Source of the DNA: Microbulbifer sp. A4B17
GTDB taxonomy: Bacteria; Pseudomonadota; Gammaproteobacteria; Pseudomonadales; Cellvibrionaceae
Length of the DNA stretch: 64,000 bases
Direction: 5' to 3'
NCBI RefSeq assembly: GCF_003076275.1
Contig: NZ_CP029064.1
Location: forward strand, 1,126,501-1,190,500
The translations under genes were made by a program, and so were the position numbers. Shown piece by piece: positions 1 to 7,932 of the stretch. The notes below the pieces were generated by a model. The model was not told where the DNA came from and searched no databases. It saw only the letters and a program-made list of their open reading frames with translations. Every line of letters starts with the position of its first letter. Positions within the stretch are counted from its first letter, which is position 1.

Positions 1-988
1 GCGTGGCGAAGACGCCGTTGTGCCCGTAGGGTGGGGTGATCTCGATGTTGCGGAGAGTGGGGACTTTGAATTTACCATCCTGCGATCCGTCGGGGTGCTT
101 GGCGGCGATCTCCGGCCGACCGCCCAGGCCCCGGTCAATTGGTAGGCTGTCGACGCCGTGCAGGCCGGCGATTCGCGGGTTCACAGGGAGACCCAGGTTG
201 TCGTAGGTGAAGTCGGTGAACAGAGCGTGCGGGTAGTTCGCCGGCGGCTTACTGCTATGGCAGTTGCTGCATTTGGCTTTGCCGTTGAACAGTTGGAGTC
301 CCAGCTGTTCCTGCGGGGTCAGGTCGATCTTGCCCGCGACGTAGTAGTCGTACTTGGAGTTGAACTCGGCGAACTCGTCAGTGGGCTCGAAGGACCCGAT
401 TGCGGCGCCGAACTTGGGGTAGACCATCTCAACCTGTGGCCACTTGAGGTCTACGCCGTAGAGCCGCCGGAAGGCCTCGAGGTAGACCGGATTCTCCGCG
501 AGGCGCGCGAGCACAGCCTCTTTGCTCGGCATGGCCATCTCCTGCGGGTTGAGTGGCGGTCCGATCGCTTGGTCTTTGAGCGAGTTGGCCCGGCCGTCCC
601 AGAACTGCCCGCCGACATAGGTCTTGTTCTGCTCATCCCAGTGGAACGGGGGGCTGAACGTCGCGTAGGCGGCGGTCTGGGCGTTGCGCGTGCCAAATTT
701 CCCGGGCTCGGACCCAGGGGAGACCGGCATGCTCACCGGATCGGCGGCACTGCGTGGATCGGCGAAACCGGCCGAGTGCGCGTGACAGGTGACGCAGCCG
801 GTGTTGCGCCTGGCCGAGATGTTCAGGTCGTTGTAAAGAAGGAATCCCAGCTGAACCCGATCGGGGAGCGAGGTGTCCTGCAGCGGCGGAAGCGTCGCGG
901 GCATCGTCTCTGACGTGGTGGCCGTTTCCCCCGTCAATGGGATGACGAAGGCCGAGAAGGCGATCATGGTGCCGGCCACGATCAACAT
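1..988 (-). CDS. Di-heme cytochrome c peroxidase / MauG-family protein, C-terminus off the window
   Basis: The frame opens at the ATG at 986-988 and is still open at base 1, leaving about 329 residues. A hydrophobic N-terminus (about residues 1-20) looks like an export signal. Two heme c sites are visible, CVTCH at 65-69 and CSNCH at 240-244, with the family segments GTRNAQT (~99-105) and FWDGRA (~129-134) between them. Such proteins are periplasmic di-heme peroxidases or MauG-like oxidases. The DNA is strikingly G+C-rich with G/C third positions, unlike everything to its right, and the change happens at about base 1010. It may come from another organism by transfer or by faulty assembly. Family assignment is good; the exact substrate is unknown. 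Confidence 0.75.
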   Translation of the reverse strand, partial: MLIVAGTMIAFSAFVIPLTGETATTSETMPATLPPLQDTSLPDRVQLGFLLYNDLNISARRNTGCVTCHAHSAGFADPRSAADPVSMPVSPGSEPGKFGTRNAQTAAYATFSPPFHWDEQNKTYVGGQFWDGRANSLKDQAIGPPLNPQEMAMPSKEAVLARLAENPVYLEAFRRLYGVDLKWPQVEMVYPKFGAAIGSFEPTDEFAEFNSKYDYYVAGKIDLTPQEQLGLQLFNGKAKCSNCHSSKPPANYPHALFTDFTYDNLGLPVNPRIAGLHGVDSLPIDRGLGGRPEIAAKHPDGSQDGKFKVPTLRNIEITPPYGHNGVFAT

Positions 989-1281
989 ACCCAGCCCCCG
1001 TGCCTTTTAGCTTTAATGCTCTTGCAGTAACCCTCATACTCTACATACTGCTTTACAGCAGATTTTCTAGATTCTCTCGCTGAAGCTAGAATTACTTCGC
1101 CAATTACAGCAAGAAATTCTTCTTCTTCGCTTCTTCCCTTCTTTTCAGAGACAGGGAATATCTTAATATTATCCGCTGTATACATTGTCGTTACATTACA
1201 TAGCGCCAGTTTCAACTGCTCCTTGGAAAGATCACCGTATTTTGAAAAAACATTATGAAAAAATCTTGAATCTTTACTCAT
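982..1281 (-). pseudogene. Unknown small protein, 3' end replaced at the G+C-rich junction
   Basis: A 99-codon minus-strand frame begins at 1281. Its first ~90 residues lie in AT-rich DNA and are charged and helical-looking. The last ~9 residues (ending in RHGGWVC) are read from the G+C-rich DNA left of base 1010. The natural C-terminus therefore seems lost where the two kinds of DNA meet. No family recognised. It is probably the remains of another cassette gene, as its strand and composition match the array. Confidence 0.4.
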
Positions 1282-1612
1282 GAGTTAAGAGTCCTGATTT
1301 CATGTAATAGTTTACCATAGAGCTAGTGGTTCACTATCTATCCGTCTATTACTTCTATTGAAGGCCTTTCAAGTCCCACAGCGAATCTACTAGTTACTTT
1401 AGATTATAGATTTCCTATAAAGTGACAATCAGATATATTTATTTGCAACTTAATAATCTACGGCAACCTAGTCTCTTCAAAAAAATAGCTCAGGGGCATG
1501 GCGCACATAAATCAGAGTGCCTGACTTTAACCACCGTTAGTAAGTAAATTTAAACGCCTATTTCAATCCTTTCACCCCACTCTGTTGTGGTTAACTCGAA
1601 CTGAGTACTTCT
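1282..1612. other. AT-rich spacer with no recognisable gene
   Basis: Both strands are full of stops. Nothing more than short AT-rich stretches is visible, plus a weak attC-like AAACGCC near 1552-1560. It lies between the truncated gene on the left and the IS3-type relic on the right. Confidence 0.5.
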
Positions 1613-1969
1613 CTAAGAACATTTCTCAAATTCGATAGGGACTACGTCCCCTAGTGTTGTATTTATTCTGCGTGAGTTGTAATAAGCAATATAGGCTCTT
1701 ACATCTGCTATCGTATTCTCCCTTGTTGGATAGAGATTTCCCGTTAACCACTCTCGCTTCAGGCTGCTAAAGAAACGTTCAGTCGGTGCGTTGTCCCAAC
1801 AATTTCCCTCTTCCTGCTTCAGATCCTTTATCCAGCGTTGCAGGTTATTGGCAGTTGTTCCTACAGCCTCTGCTGTCTTAGAAATCGAATATCCTTGCTA
1901 GGAGACTAGAGTTTCAGCGTCTTTCTTAAATTCCGGCTTGAAATGCCGACGTGTACCTTTTGTTGTCAT
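1613..1969 (-). pseudogene. IS3-family transposase relic (orfA start joined to orfB end)
   Basis: Read from the ATG at 1967-1969, the relic begins with an OrfA-type HTH start (MTTKGTRRHFKPEFKKDAE). It has an in-frame stop shortly after, then runs into the end of the DDE integrase core, with the diagnostic CWDNAPTERFFSSLKREWL, and stops at 1613-1615. The middle (most of orfA and the first two catalytic acids of orfB) is deleted. A terminal-repeat-like TGTCCGGAAGG lies at about 1991-2001, just before the intron fragment. The element appears to have destroyed the 5' part of that intron. Confidence 0.8.
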
Positions 1970-2031
1970 AGTTCATCTTGCTTTGTAGTTTTACCATCTT
2001 AGCGAAGTGTCCGGAAGGATTAGATCACTAC

Positions 2032-2252
2032 ACTGAACCTAAAATCTATAAGCTACAAGGCAGGGCTAGACTACCGATATGTTTCCAGTCGGATAAAGTT
2101 GAGGTAACGCACCGCCATGGTATTCAACTTAAGTGAAGTGCTGCTCGACACTATCGTTGGGTAGAAATTTATTGCTGGTAGGAACTTCCCATTGCGGACC
2201 CGCTCGATGGGTGGTGTGGTAGCCGGTAGCTAAAAACTACCGGCTGCCCGAT
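2032..2252 (+). mobile_element. Group IIC intron copy A, 3' fragment only
   Basis: About 220 bases match the 3' third of the other copies: the stretch after the lost ORF region, then domain V (lower stem around 2189-2210) and the domain VI hairpin around GCCGGTAGC...GCTACCGGC-type arms, ending CCCGAT at 2252. The 5' two thirds are missing; an IS3-type relic lies immediately upstream. The exon begins with TTAGC, as at other insertion points. Confidence 0.8.
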
Positions 2253-3415
2253 TTAGCTGCTCCATACTCTGCCTTTAAATCACTAAATAAGCGCATACAT
2301 CTATTTAAGTTCTTGGTGGTATAACTTCTACACTCCGTTTTTCCAGCAAATTCATCTGGTACACTGTAGTTACGTATATCTCTAGTCTCTACTAAGAGCT
2401 CCTGCTCAAGTTCCCTTGCCTCTAGTTCAGAATCACATCTAATTGAATCGAATATTTTTACTAAATTATTTCCATACCGCTTTTTAAGGATGTCATCGTC
2501 TTCATCACTATTTGATCGGGATGATGAAATTCCAAACTTTAGTGTTTCGTTACCATTGACACTTAACAACATCAAAGCGATAATTGTAGAACCTCGATCA
2601 TCCACTTCATCTCTACGAAGGTTGTGAAGACGTCTAATATTTTCAAAGTCATCAGAACTACATTCAGGGCAATTAAACCAAAGACCGACTTCGATATTAT
2701 TAATTGTCGCACTGGTCTTTATTCCATGTTGTTTACAAAAAACCGTTACCCTTGTCACTCCTGATTCACGAAAGACTCCGCCATCAACCACCTCATAGTT
2801 ATCGTGAAGCTGGTTATCAAATACGACAAGCTTTGCGCGCCGAATTATTTCTTTATCTTTTTTAAGATTTCTAAATGGATCAACTGTTGTTGGTGATTTT
2901 ATCCAGTGCTTGAGATTCGCCTGTGAATATCCATGCTCCGGATGCCAAAAAATTATAGTCTTTGATGTCTTTCCTTCTTTAATGGCATACGGCCTATATT
3001 GTAATTTCTCGTTTTGGCATATTTTCTGTATGTATTTTTTATCAATTTTATTTGTTGTTCTGGGCTTGTATACGCCTTTTATTTTTCTTCTCAGCGCATA
3101 AGTTACTAGCGGATTTCCAACCAAGCCCCCTTTCTGAATAACGGAATGGACATAGTGCTTTTTAATTATATATCCAACGGGGAACTTACCTTCTCTTTCT
3201 AGGTATTCTAGGATAGCAATATCACAACAAGGCTTAGGAGAGGCTATTTTCCCACCGCTCTCCCTACTTGAGAAGTTAAAAGCTATCACTCTTGCAGGGC
3301 AACGATCATCTTCCAATAGTGCTTTTTCTATTTCTTCCTTTTTCTTTAGGCAAACCTTCTCTCTTACAACTTTTTCACCATCAGGATCTATCAAGGGATA
3401 ATTTTCTTCAGTCAT
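2237..3415 (-). CDS. Putative GIY-YIG/T5orf172-like nuclease with zinc-finger-type repeats
   Basis: 392 residues, starting ATG at 3415. The middle has repeated short modules of the type FWHPEHGYSQANLKHW and FCKQHGIKTSATINN, the second followed by a CPEC pair. These resemble the DUF723-type zinc modules found beside HNH or GIY-YIG nucleases. The C-terminal third (about 280-370) has the LKFGIS...L.KRYGN...LEARELEQELL pattern of GIY-YIG-like T5orf172 domains. A DNA-binding or cleaving role is an inference. The frame runs through the intron 3' boundary: the last five residues (KSGSR) and the stop codon come from intron copy A, so the intron has remodelled the C-terminus. It starts just left of the attC remainder at 3436-3491. 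Confidence 0.55.
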   Translation of the reverse strand: MTEENYPLIDPDGEKVVREKVCLKKKEEIEKALLEDDRCPARVIAFNFSSRESGGKIASPKPCCDIAILEYLEREGKFPVGYIIKKHYVHSVIQKGGLVGNPLVTYALRRKIKGVYKPRTTNKIDKKYIQKICQNEKLQYRPYAIKEGKTSKTIIFWHPEHGYSQANLKHWIKSPTTVDPFRNLKKDKEIIRRAKLVVFDNQLHDNYEVVDGGVFRESGVTRVTVFCKQHGIKTSATINNIEVGLWFNCPECSSDDFENIRRLHNLRRDEVDDRGSTIIALMLLSVNGNETLKFGISSSRSNSDEDDDILKKRYGNNLVKIFDSIRCDSELEARELEQELLVETRDIRNYSVPDEFAGKTECRSYTTKNLNRCMRLFSDLKAEYGAAKSGSR

Positions 3416-3491
3416 ATGACTCTCTGATAAAGACAGCTAACGACTAACCAACGATCCCTGCGTTTTTAGCAGGGTATCATTCGGCGACTTG

Positions 3492-4200
3492 ATACGCCCA
3501 GTATGGGCGTGGACTAATGGGGTGAAAGTCCTCTGTAGGAAGATCACCATTTAATGGATTCCATTAAATGCTAACTACTAGCGAATGGCAACTGCAATAC
3601 CGTGAGGTCTTGTGGGGAGGAAGCTTCTAGCAAAACTACGAGTTGATGAACAGAAGCAGTTTATAAGACTCAGCCTGGAGGCGAGATGCCCAAGGATATC
3701 GAAGCCATGTGGTCTAACGGGTAGAGTCAATGATGCAATTGTGTAGTGAAAGTTTACGTTTTTATCTGGGGAGATCTGTTTAACTTGCTGTTGTGAAGCT
3801 GTCAGCGTGGCCGCTGACTCATAAATAGGCCCAACTCGATAGCCAACATCGCGGGGATAGAAAAAAAGTGGTGGAACACAGCAACGCCTCGGCCAGTAAT
3901 GGCCTAGGTGATTAAACAGAAGTCAGCAGACGGCATAGTAGCCTAATGTCAAGATTAATACCTTGGACAGGGTGAAGGCCTGAACCTAAATCCACGAGTT
4001 AAAAGACAGGGCTAGCCTACCGATATGATACCAGTCGGATATAAAATTGAAGTAGCGCGCAGCCATGATACTTAGCTCAAATGAAGAGCTACTTGGTACT
4101 GCCGTTGGGCAGAGATTCATTGCGGATAGGGAGCCGCCTATTGCGGACCTGCATGATGGATGGCGTGGGGCTGGTAGCTAGAAACTATCGGCTACCCGAT
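3492..4200 (+). mobile_element. Group IIC intron copy B, full length, ORF-less
   Basis: 709 bases inserted in the attC of the 4210-4581 cassette. The 5' end ATACGCCCAGTATGGGCGTG matches the GUGYGCCCRGCAUGGG start of group IIC introns except for its first bases. Further class hallmarks are the GGGGTGAAAGTCC block, the GTGGGGAGGAAGC block and CAGAAGTCAGCAGACGGCATAGTA (domain III/IV edge, ~3919-3942). The usual site of the reverse transcriptase gene after this edge holds only ~110 bases. Domain V (AGCCGCC...GATGGATGGC, ~4133-4164) keeps the AGC triad and two-base bulge, followed by domain VI and the CCCGAT end. The remaining attC half lies at 3436-3491. Splicing in trans would need a maturase encoded elsewhere. 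Confidence 0.88.
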
Positions 4201-4209
4201 TTAAATGCC

Positions 4210-4581
4210 TCAATCTGTGCCGCCGCCGTCATCAATACCATGTGAACCACCACCAAAGTCAGAGCCAACAGATGCAACATCGTTACTACTAAAGTTTGCA
4301 TTTCCGTAAAAATGAAGATTTCCTACTTCTCCACGCATTGCTCCGTAATCACACACCTCACCAATTTCATGATGATATGCATCAAATTCATTCTTTGAGC
4401 AAAAAATTGAAATCGCGTAACAGGTATAAATAATTGAGAGCCCTGACCTCTCAATCGTAGCCCTTACTTGTTTTGGGCGATACCTTTTAGATTTTCCATA
4501 ATCTTTCGCTAGCAACCTAGGCAATTTCCGCAAGTACGATTTTATCGCTCTATTTCGTTTTATTCTTCGGATGAACTGCAT
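4210..4581 (-). CDS. Cassette protein of unknown function, basic N-terminus and Gly/Asp-rich tail
   Basis: 123 residues from the ATG at 4579-4581, chosen because AAGGA lies just upstream; a longer frame to 4650 would start inside the attC site. The N-terminal ~50 residues are very basic (FIRRIKRNRAIKSYLRKLP...). The C-terminal ~25 are rich in Gly, Asp and Ser (FGGGSHGIDDGGGTD). No family recognised. The stop falls eight bases from the intron B boundary, the usual place for a cassette gene to end. Confidence 0.5.
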   Translation of the reverse strand: MQFIRRIKRNRAIKSYLRKLPRLLAKDYGKSKRYRPKQVRATIERSGLSIIYTCYAISIFCSKNEFDAYHHEIGEVCDYGAMRGEVGNLHFYGNANFSSNDVASVGSDFGGGSHGIDDGGGTD

Positions 4582-4601
4582 TACGTGTTCCTTATGCGCA
4601 T

Positions 4602-4660
4602 TTAACGCCTTGCCAAGCAGCAGCCCCGTAGGGGCGTAACGTTTGGGCAACTTGTTATGT
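4602..4660 (-). other. attC recombination site, empty
   Basis: Read on the minus strand the site runs from CATAACAAGTTGCC to TTGGCAAGGCGTTAA, with complementary arms (GTTGCC.../...GGCAAG) and an imperfect central hairpin (GCCCCTACGGGGC). It is VCR-like and ends the 4706-5188 cassette. The ACTTGTTATG-type end is the uninterrupted form of the sequence into which introns are inserted elsewhere. Confidence 0.75.
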
Positions 4661-4705
4661 ATTGTATTAGCTGCATTGTAGGCACGATTTTAATTTTTAT
4701 TGAAA

Positions 4706-5188
4706 TCAATGTTTACCCTTAATCTTGGTAACTATCTCATTAATTAATTCAGGAGGTAATAACGATTTAGACAAGTACTGCTGCCCCCCAGATTTAGCCA
4801 CCAAAATAAGCCCTAAATCGGTTTCAATAATACGCTCGATATCTGCCCACAACAGGGCTGTTATCGTATAAGGATTCTGTGTCTGGATTCCATCCTTATC
4901 TATGGTTAATTTCACTTCACTACCGGCACTTTTTCCAAGCATCTGCCGTGTTAACCACCAAGCTCGTCGATATCGAATGTGGATCAGTTCCAGCACGCCT
5001 AATGCAATTAACGTGCAACTTGCGATCTTAGGTTGCTCAGTAAATAACAGTAATCCCGCACCAGAAGATAATAATAATGTAGGAAGAAGATAATTGGGCT
5101 TGACATTTTTTCCATAGGGTAGAGACTGATCATAGCATTCGGCAAGGTAATCTCTAGATAAGGTAAATTGAGTATTAAAAGTCTGCAT
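4706..5188 (-). CDS. YcxB-like membrane protein
   Basis: 160 residues. Two hydrophobic helices around residues 33-50 and 55-72 are followed by a soluble domain with the pattern VKLTIDKDGIQTQNP...LLWADIERIIETDLGLILV. That pattern fits the YcxB-like C-terminal domain, a bacterial cousin of PH-type folds on membrane proteins. The biochemical role is unknown. It is a single-gene cassette with an intact attC at its 3' side (4602-4660). Its start at 5188 has no strong ribosome-binding site. Confidence 0.6.
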   Translation of the reverse strand: MQTFNTQFTLSRDYLAECYDQSLPYGKNVKPNYLLPTLLLSSGAGLLLFTEQPKIASCTLIALGVLELIHIRYRRAWWLTRQMLGKSAGSEVKLTIDKDGIQTQNPYTITALLWADIERIIETDLGLILVAKSGGQQYLSKSLLPPELINEIVTKIKGKH

Positions 5189-5374
5189 AAAAACAACTTA
5201 TTGTATCTGGTAAATTTGTCGTAGCACTACAGTGAGTGTCAGGATGATCCTTTAAGCTAATGTCAAATACGCCACATTTCTCAATAAGGCCTGGACTTAG
5301 CCTCATATAACGCCTTTAGCAACGGTAAATTACGGAATCGAAGGCGTAGTAATTTGTCCGCTTGCCTAAATTTG

Positions 5375-6069
5375 GCACGCCCAGCGTGAGCGTGGACTAA
5401 TGGGGTGAAAGTCCCGTGCAGGAAGATCACCGTTTAATTGGCGCCATTAAATGCTAACTACTAGCGAATAGCAACTGCAATACCGTGATGTCTTGTGGGG
5501 AGGAAGCCGCTAGCAAACTACGAGCTGACGAACAGAAACATCCTATAAGGCTTTGCCTGGAGGCGAGGTGGTCAAGGTCACCGAAGCCATGTGATCTAAC
5601 AGGTTGAGTCAATGAAGCAGTTGTGTAGTGAAAGTTCACGTTCTTTCTGGGGAGATCTGTTTAGCCTGCTGTTGTGAATCTGTGAGTATGGCCGCTGACT
5701 CATAAGTAGGCCCAACCGCTAGTTACCATCGCGGGAATAAAAAAGTAGTAGAACACAGCAGCGCTTCGGTCAGTAATGATCCAGGTGATTTAACAGAAGT
5801 CAGCCGACGACATAGTAGCTTAATGCCATGATTAATACCTTGGACATGTTGAGGTCCTGAACCCAAAATCCATGAGTTAAAAGACAGGGCTAGCCTACCG
5901 ATATGTTTCTAGTTGGATAAAGTTGACGTAGCGCACTGCTATGATACTCAACTCAAATGAAGGAGCTGCTCGATATTATCGTTGGGTAGAGATTTAGTAC
6001 GGATAGGGAACTGCTCATTACGGATCCGCACGATGGGTGGTGGTAGCTAGAAACTACCGGCTACCGGAT
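5375..6069 (+). mobile_element. Group IIC intron copy C, full length, ORF-less
   Basis: 695 bases, starting GCACGCCCAGCGTGAGCGTG after TTTG and ending CCGGAT (most copies end CCCGAT). All blocks of copy B are present in order, including GACGACATAGTAGC at the domain III edge and a domain V whose proximal strand reads AACTGCTC. The AGC triad position is therefore altered to AAC, which may impair catalysis. The remaining attC half is 5311-5374. The stop codon of the next gene begins at the first exon base, 6070. Confidence 0.85.
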
Positions 6070-6414
6070 TTATGAGTTTCGGTACTCACCTATTACCTCG
6101 ATTTTCCCAACAATATTTTTATTAAGATCTTCCAGATCTTCAGCGGGCACCCACCATTCAGTATGTGACTTAGCACCCACGCATTTTATGGGGTATTTTT
6201 CTATGAAGGACTTAACCACTTCAAATTTGGTTACGTAGCCTACACCGAAGTCGGTGATATTCCACTGTGTTAAGGCAATGGCATACTCTTCGTTTGTAAC
6301 CGGATAAAAAATTGGTTGTTCTGGCAAACGAGGGGGCCATTTCTTATAGCCCGATTCCTTAACCAGTTCTGAATCTTTTTCGCCAGTGGGGCTATAGCAA
6401 GTGACAGTTTCCAT
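6070..6414 (-). CDS. Small cassette protein of the type usually labelled 'ADP-ribosylation/crystallin J1'
   Basis: 114 residues. The segments PPRLPEQPIFYPVTNEEYA (~28-46), GVGYVTKFEV (~57-66) and EWWVPAEDLEDLNKNIVGKI (~84-103) match my memory of a widespread ~110-residue family carrying that label. The label is misleading: nothing here resembles the catalytic core of ADP-ribosyl-glycohydrolases. The function is unknown, and such proteins recur in integron cassettes. Its TAA stop is formed by the first three exon bases after intron C. Confidence 0.6.
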   Translation of the reverse strand: METVTCYSPTGEKDSELVKESGYKKWPPRLPEQPIFYPVTNEEYAIALTQWNITDFGVGYVTKFEVVKSFIEKYPIKCVGAKSHTEWWVPAEDLEDLNKNIVGKIEVIGEYRNS

Positions 6415-6432
6415 GCTTTAAAGCTCAGTACT

Positions 6433-6528
6433 CATAACGCTTTGCTAAAGGGCAGCCGAAACACAGTGTAGGCTGTCCGTGGAGGACGCAACCTTTGCGC
6501 CCGGAACGTATTTAAGCAACTTGTTAAG
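6433..6528 (-). other. attC recombination site, empty
   Basis: Minus-strand reading runs from CTTAACAAGTTGC to GGGCTGCCCTTTAGCAAAGCGTTAT-like ends, with complementary GGACAGCC / GGCTGTCC-type arms inside. It forms the 3' end of the 6524-6922 cassette, whose stop TAA lies in the first R-type box. Confidence 0.7.
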
Positions 6529-6922
6529 TTTGCAGACGCGACAAATCTTCACAGATAGGTTCAACTTTTGAGAGAACCTCAATACATTCATTAGCAGTAT
6601 AAATACAATAATGAACAATTGAGCTTTCTCGATAAATTTTACAGCTAAACATATGAAAACGCTCAATTAAATCCGATGCTTTTGTTTGCTGGAAAGTAGC
6701 GGCTGGATTACCTACCGTACTTTCTGGAGGCAACAAAAAGCCTTCATCTACTCTGTGGTAGTACATCGGGCCAGCCAGAGGAAATCTCACTCTTAATGCT
6801 TGCTTATTCGAGATCTTGTCACAGTAAGCCTCTAAAAGTATTCGAAAACCCTCCGAGTCGTCATGGATTACCTGAAACGAAAAATCTCGATACTCAGGAA
6901 ATGCGTTCCAGCTTAAATCCAT
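6524..6922 (-). CDS. Cassette protein of unknown function
   Basis: 132 residues, soluble, no signal or membrane segment, with scattered cysteines near the C-terminus. The ATG at 6922 sits a few bases from the R' box of the neighbouring attC, typical cassette spacing. No domain recognised. Confidence 0.5.
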   Translation of the reverse strand: MDLSWNAFPEYRDFSFQVIHDDSEGFRILLEAYCDKISNKQALRVRFPLAGPMYYHRVDEGFLLPPESTVGNPAATFQQTKASDLIERFHMFSCKIYRESSIVHYCIYTANECIEVLSKVEPICEDLSRLQT

Positions 6923-7027
6923 AATATTTCCGTAAACTTAACGCCTCAAGCACCGGCTTGGTAAAGTTGGTGACTTTTTTGGTACAAAAAAGGTGACAGC
7001 TTTACCAAGTCCGCGTGCTTTGACTTG

Positions 7028-7243
7028 ATACGCCCAGCATGGGCGTGAACTAATGGGGTGAAATTCCTCTGTGGGAAGATCACCATTTAATGGGTTCTGT
7101 TAAATGCTAACTACTGGCGAATGGCAACTGCAATACTGTGAGGTCTTGTGGGGAGGAAGCGGCTAGCAAAACTACGAGCTGACGAACAGAAACATCCTCT
7201 AAGGCTTAGCCTGGAGGCGAGGTGACCAAGGACACCAAAGCTG
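7028..7243 (+). mobile_element. Group IIC intron copy D, 5' fragment
   Basis: It begins ATACGCCCAGCATGGGCGTG after GACTTG and follows the other copies as far as the block GACCAAGGACACC, then breaks off at about 7243. The remainder of the intron, and most of the cassette gene that should follow, are missing. The sequence from 7244 to 7287 is AT-rich and leads straight into the next attC half (7288-7383). Confidence 0.8.
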
Positions 7244-7383
7244 GAAAAATATTTTAGGAATTTTATCAATTAGAATCTCCCTTATAATTATAACGCCCGG
7301 CTCACCGAGAAAATTTTGATGGCGGTTTGTGCATAATTTTGCACACAAGGTGACAGCTAAAATTTGTCCCGTGCAGCCACTTG

Positions 7384-7503
7384 GTACGCCCAGCATGAGC
7401 GTGGGCTAATTGGGGTGAAAGTCCCATGTAGGAGGATCACCATTTAATGGATACCATTAAATGCTAACTACTAGCGAATGGCAACTTCAATACCGCGAAG
7501 TCT
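7384..7503 (+). mobile_element. Group IIC intron copy E, 5' piece, cut by the island
   Basis: It starts GTACGCCCAGCATGAGCGTG after CACTTG and matches the other copies for about 120 bases up to GCGAAGTCTT, where IS5-type sequence begins. A 3' intron piece follows the other edge of the island at 24443-24646. The two pieces together lack about 400 internal bases. Confidence 0.8.
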
Positions 7504-7707
7504 TACGCCTGTGCTTGTTGGCAGGATTGATAGGGAGAAAATATCTGGCTGCCTAGGGGCAGTACGCCTGAAATTCGTGTATAGCGGACTTCAAGCAGAA
7601 AATTTGAGGGCTATTTCCCAGAAATTAAAGCTTTCCTCATAAAAAGGTCAATTTTTTAATCAGTTCAGTCTGGTCAGAGAAAAAGATTTAGTTGATCAGA
7701 GGTTCCC
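7504..7707 (+). mobile_element. IS5-type element relic, 3' end only
   Basis: The sequence is the inverted counterpart of 23277-23480: shared blocks include CTGTGCTTG, ATAGGGAGAAAATA, TAGGGGCAGTACGCCTGAAAT and the terminal GATCAGAGGTTCCCTAA. Only the untranslated end downstream of the transposase gene is left. It and the right-hand copy face each other with their transposase 3' ends toward the RiPP cluster. Confidence 0.7.
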
Positions 7708-7924
7708 TAAACGTAGCCTTGCCTTGGAATACCATCAATACTGCAAACAGTGACACTAAAAACAACTTCTGCGGCTTATTTACACTAGACATCGAATTCA
7801 GAATTGTTTTTACTGGTGCTTCCATGGATAGAGTTCTGCGACTTTGTGAGAATAAACAGTCGCATTCTCGCAGTTTCTGTCCGTGGTTCCTACTCCTAGC
7901 AATCAAAAACTGTCCACAGTATTG
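7708..7924 (-). mobile_element. Relic of the DDE-transposase element found whole at 14728-16041 (5' end)
   Basis: Terminal repeat AAACTGTCCACAGTATTG at 7907-7924. Reading leftwards, the leader GGTAGGAACCACGG is followed by the first ~36 codons of the transposase (ATG at 7823-7825; LFAVLMVFQGKA shared with the other copy). It is cut at 7708 by the IS5-type relic. Its terminal repeat ends only nine bases before the start codon of the radical SAM gene. Confidence 0.75.
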
Positions 7925-7932
7925 ATATAACA

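Noticed and set aside
5454..5639. Open frames inside intron copies (also 7199-7396, 32054-32239, 35155-35382, 39123-39575)
   Set aside because: They recur only because the repeat recurs, have no conservation of reading frame between copies, and no ribosome-binding site. The repeat is a structured RNA, not a gene.
6070..6414. True ADP-ribosylglycohydrolase function
   Set aside because: The common database label suggests it, but the 114-residue protein lacks the catalytic core of that family.
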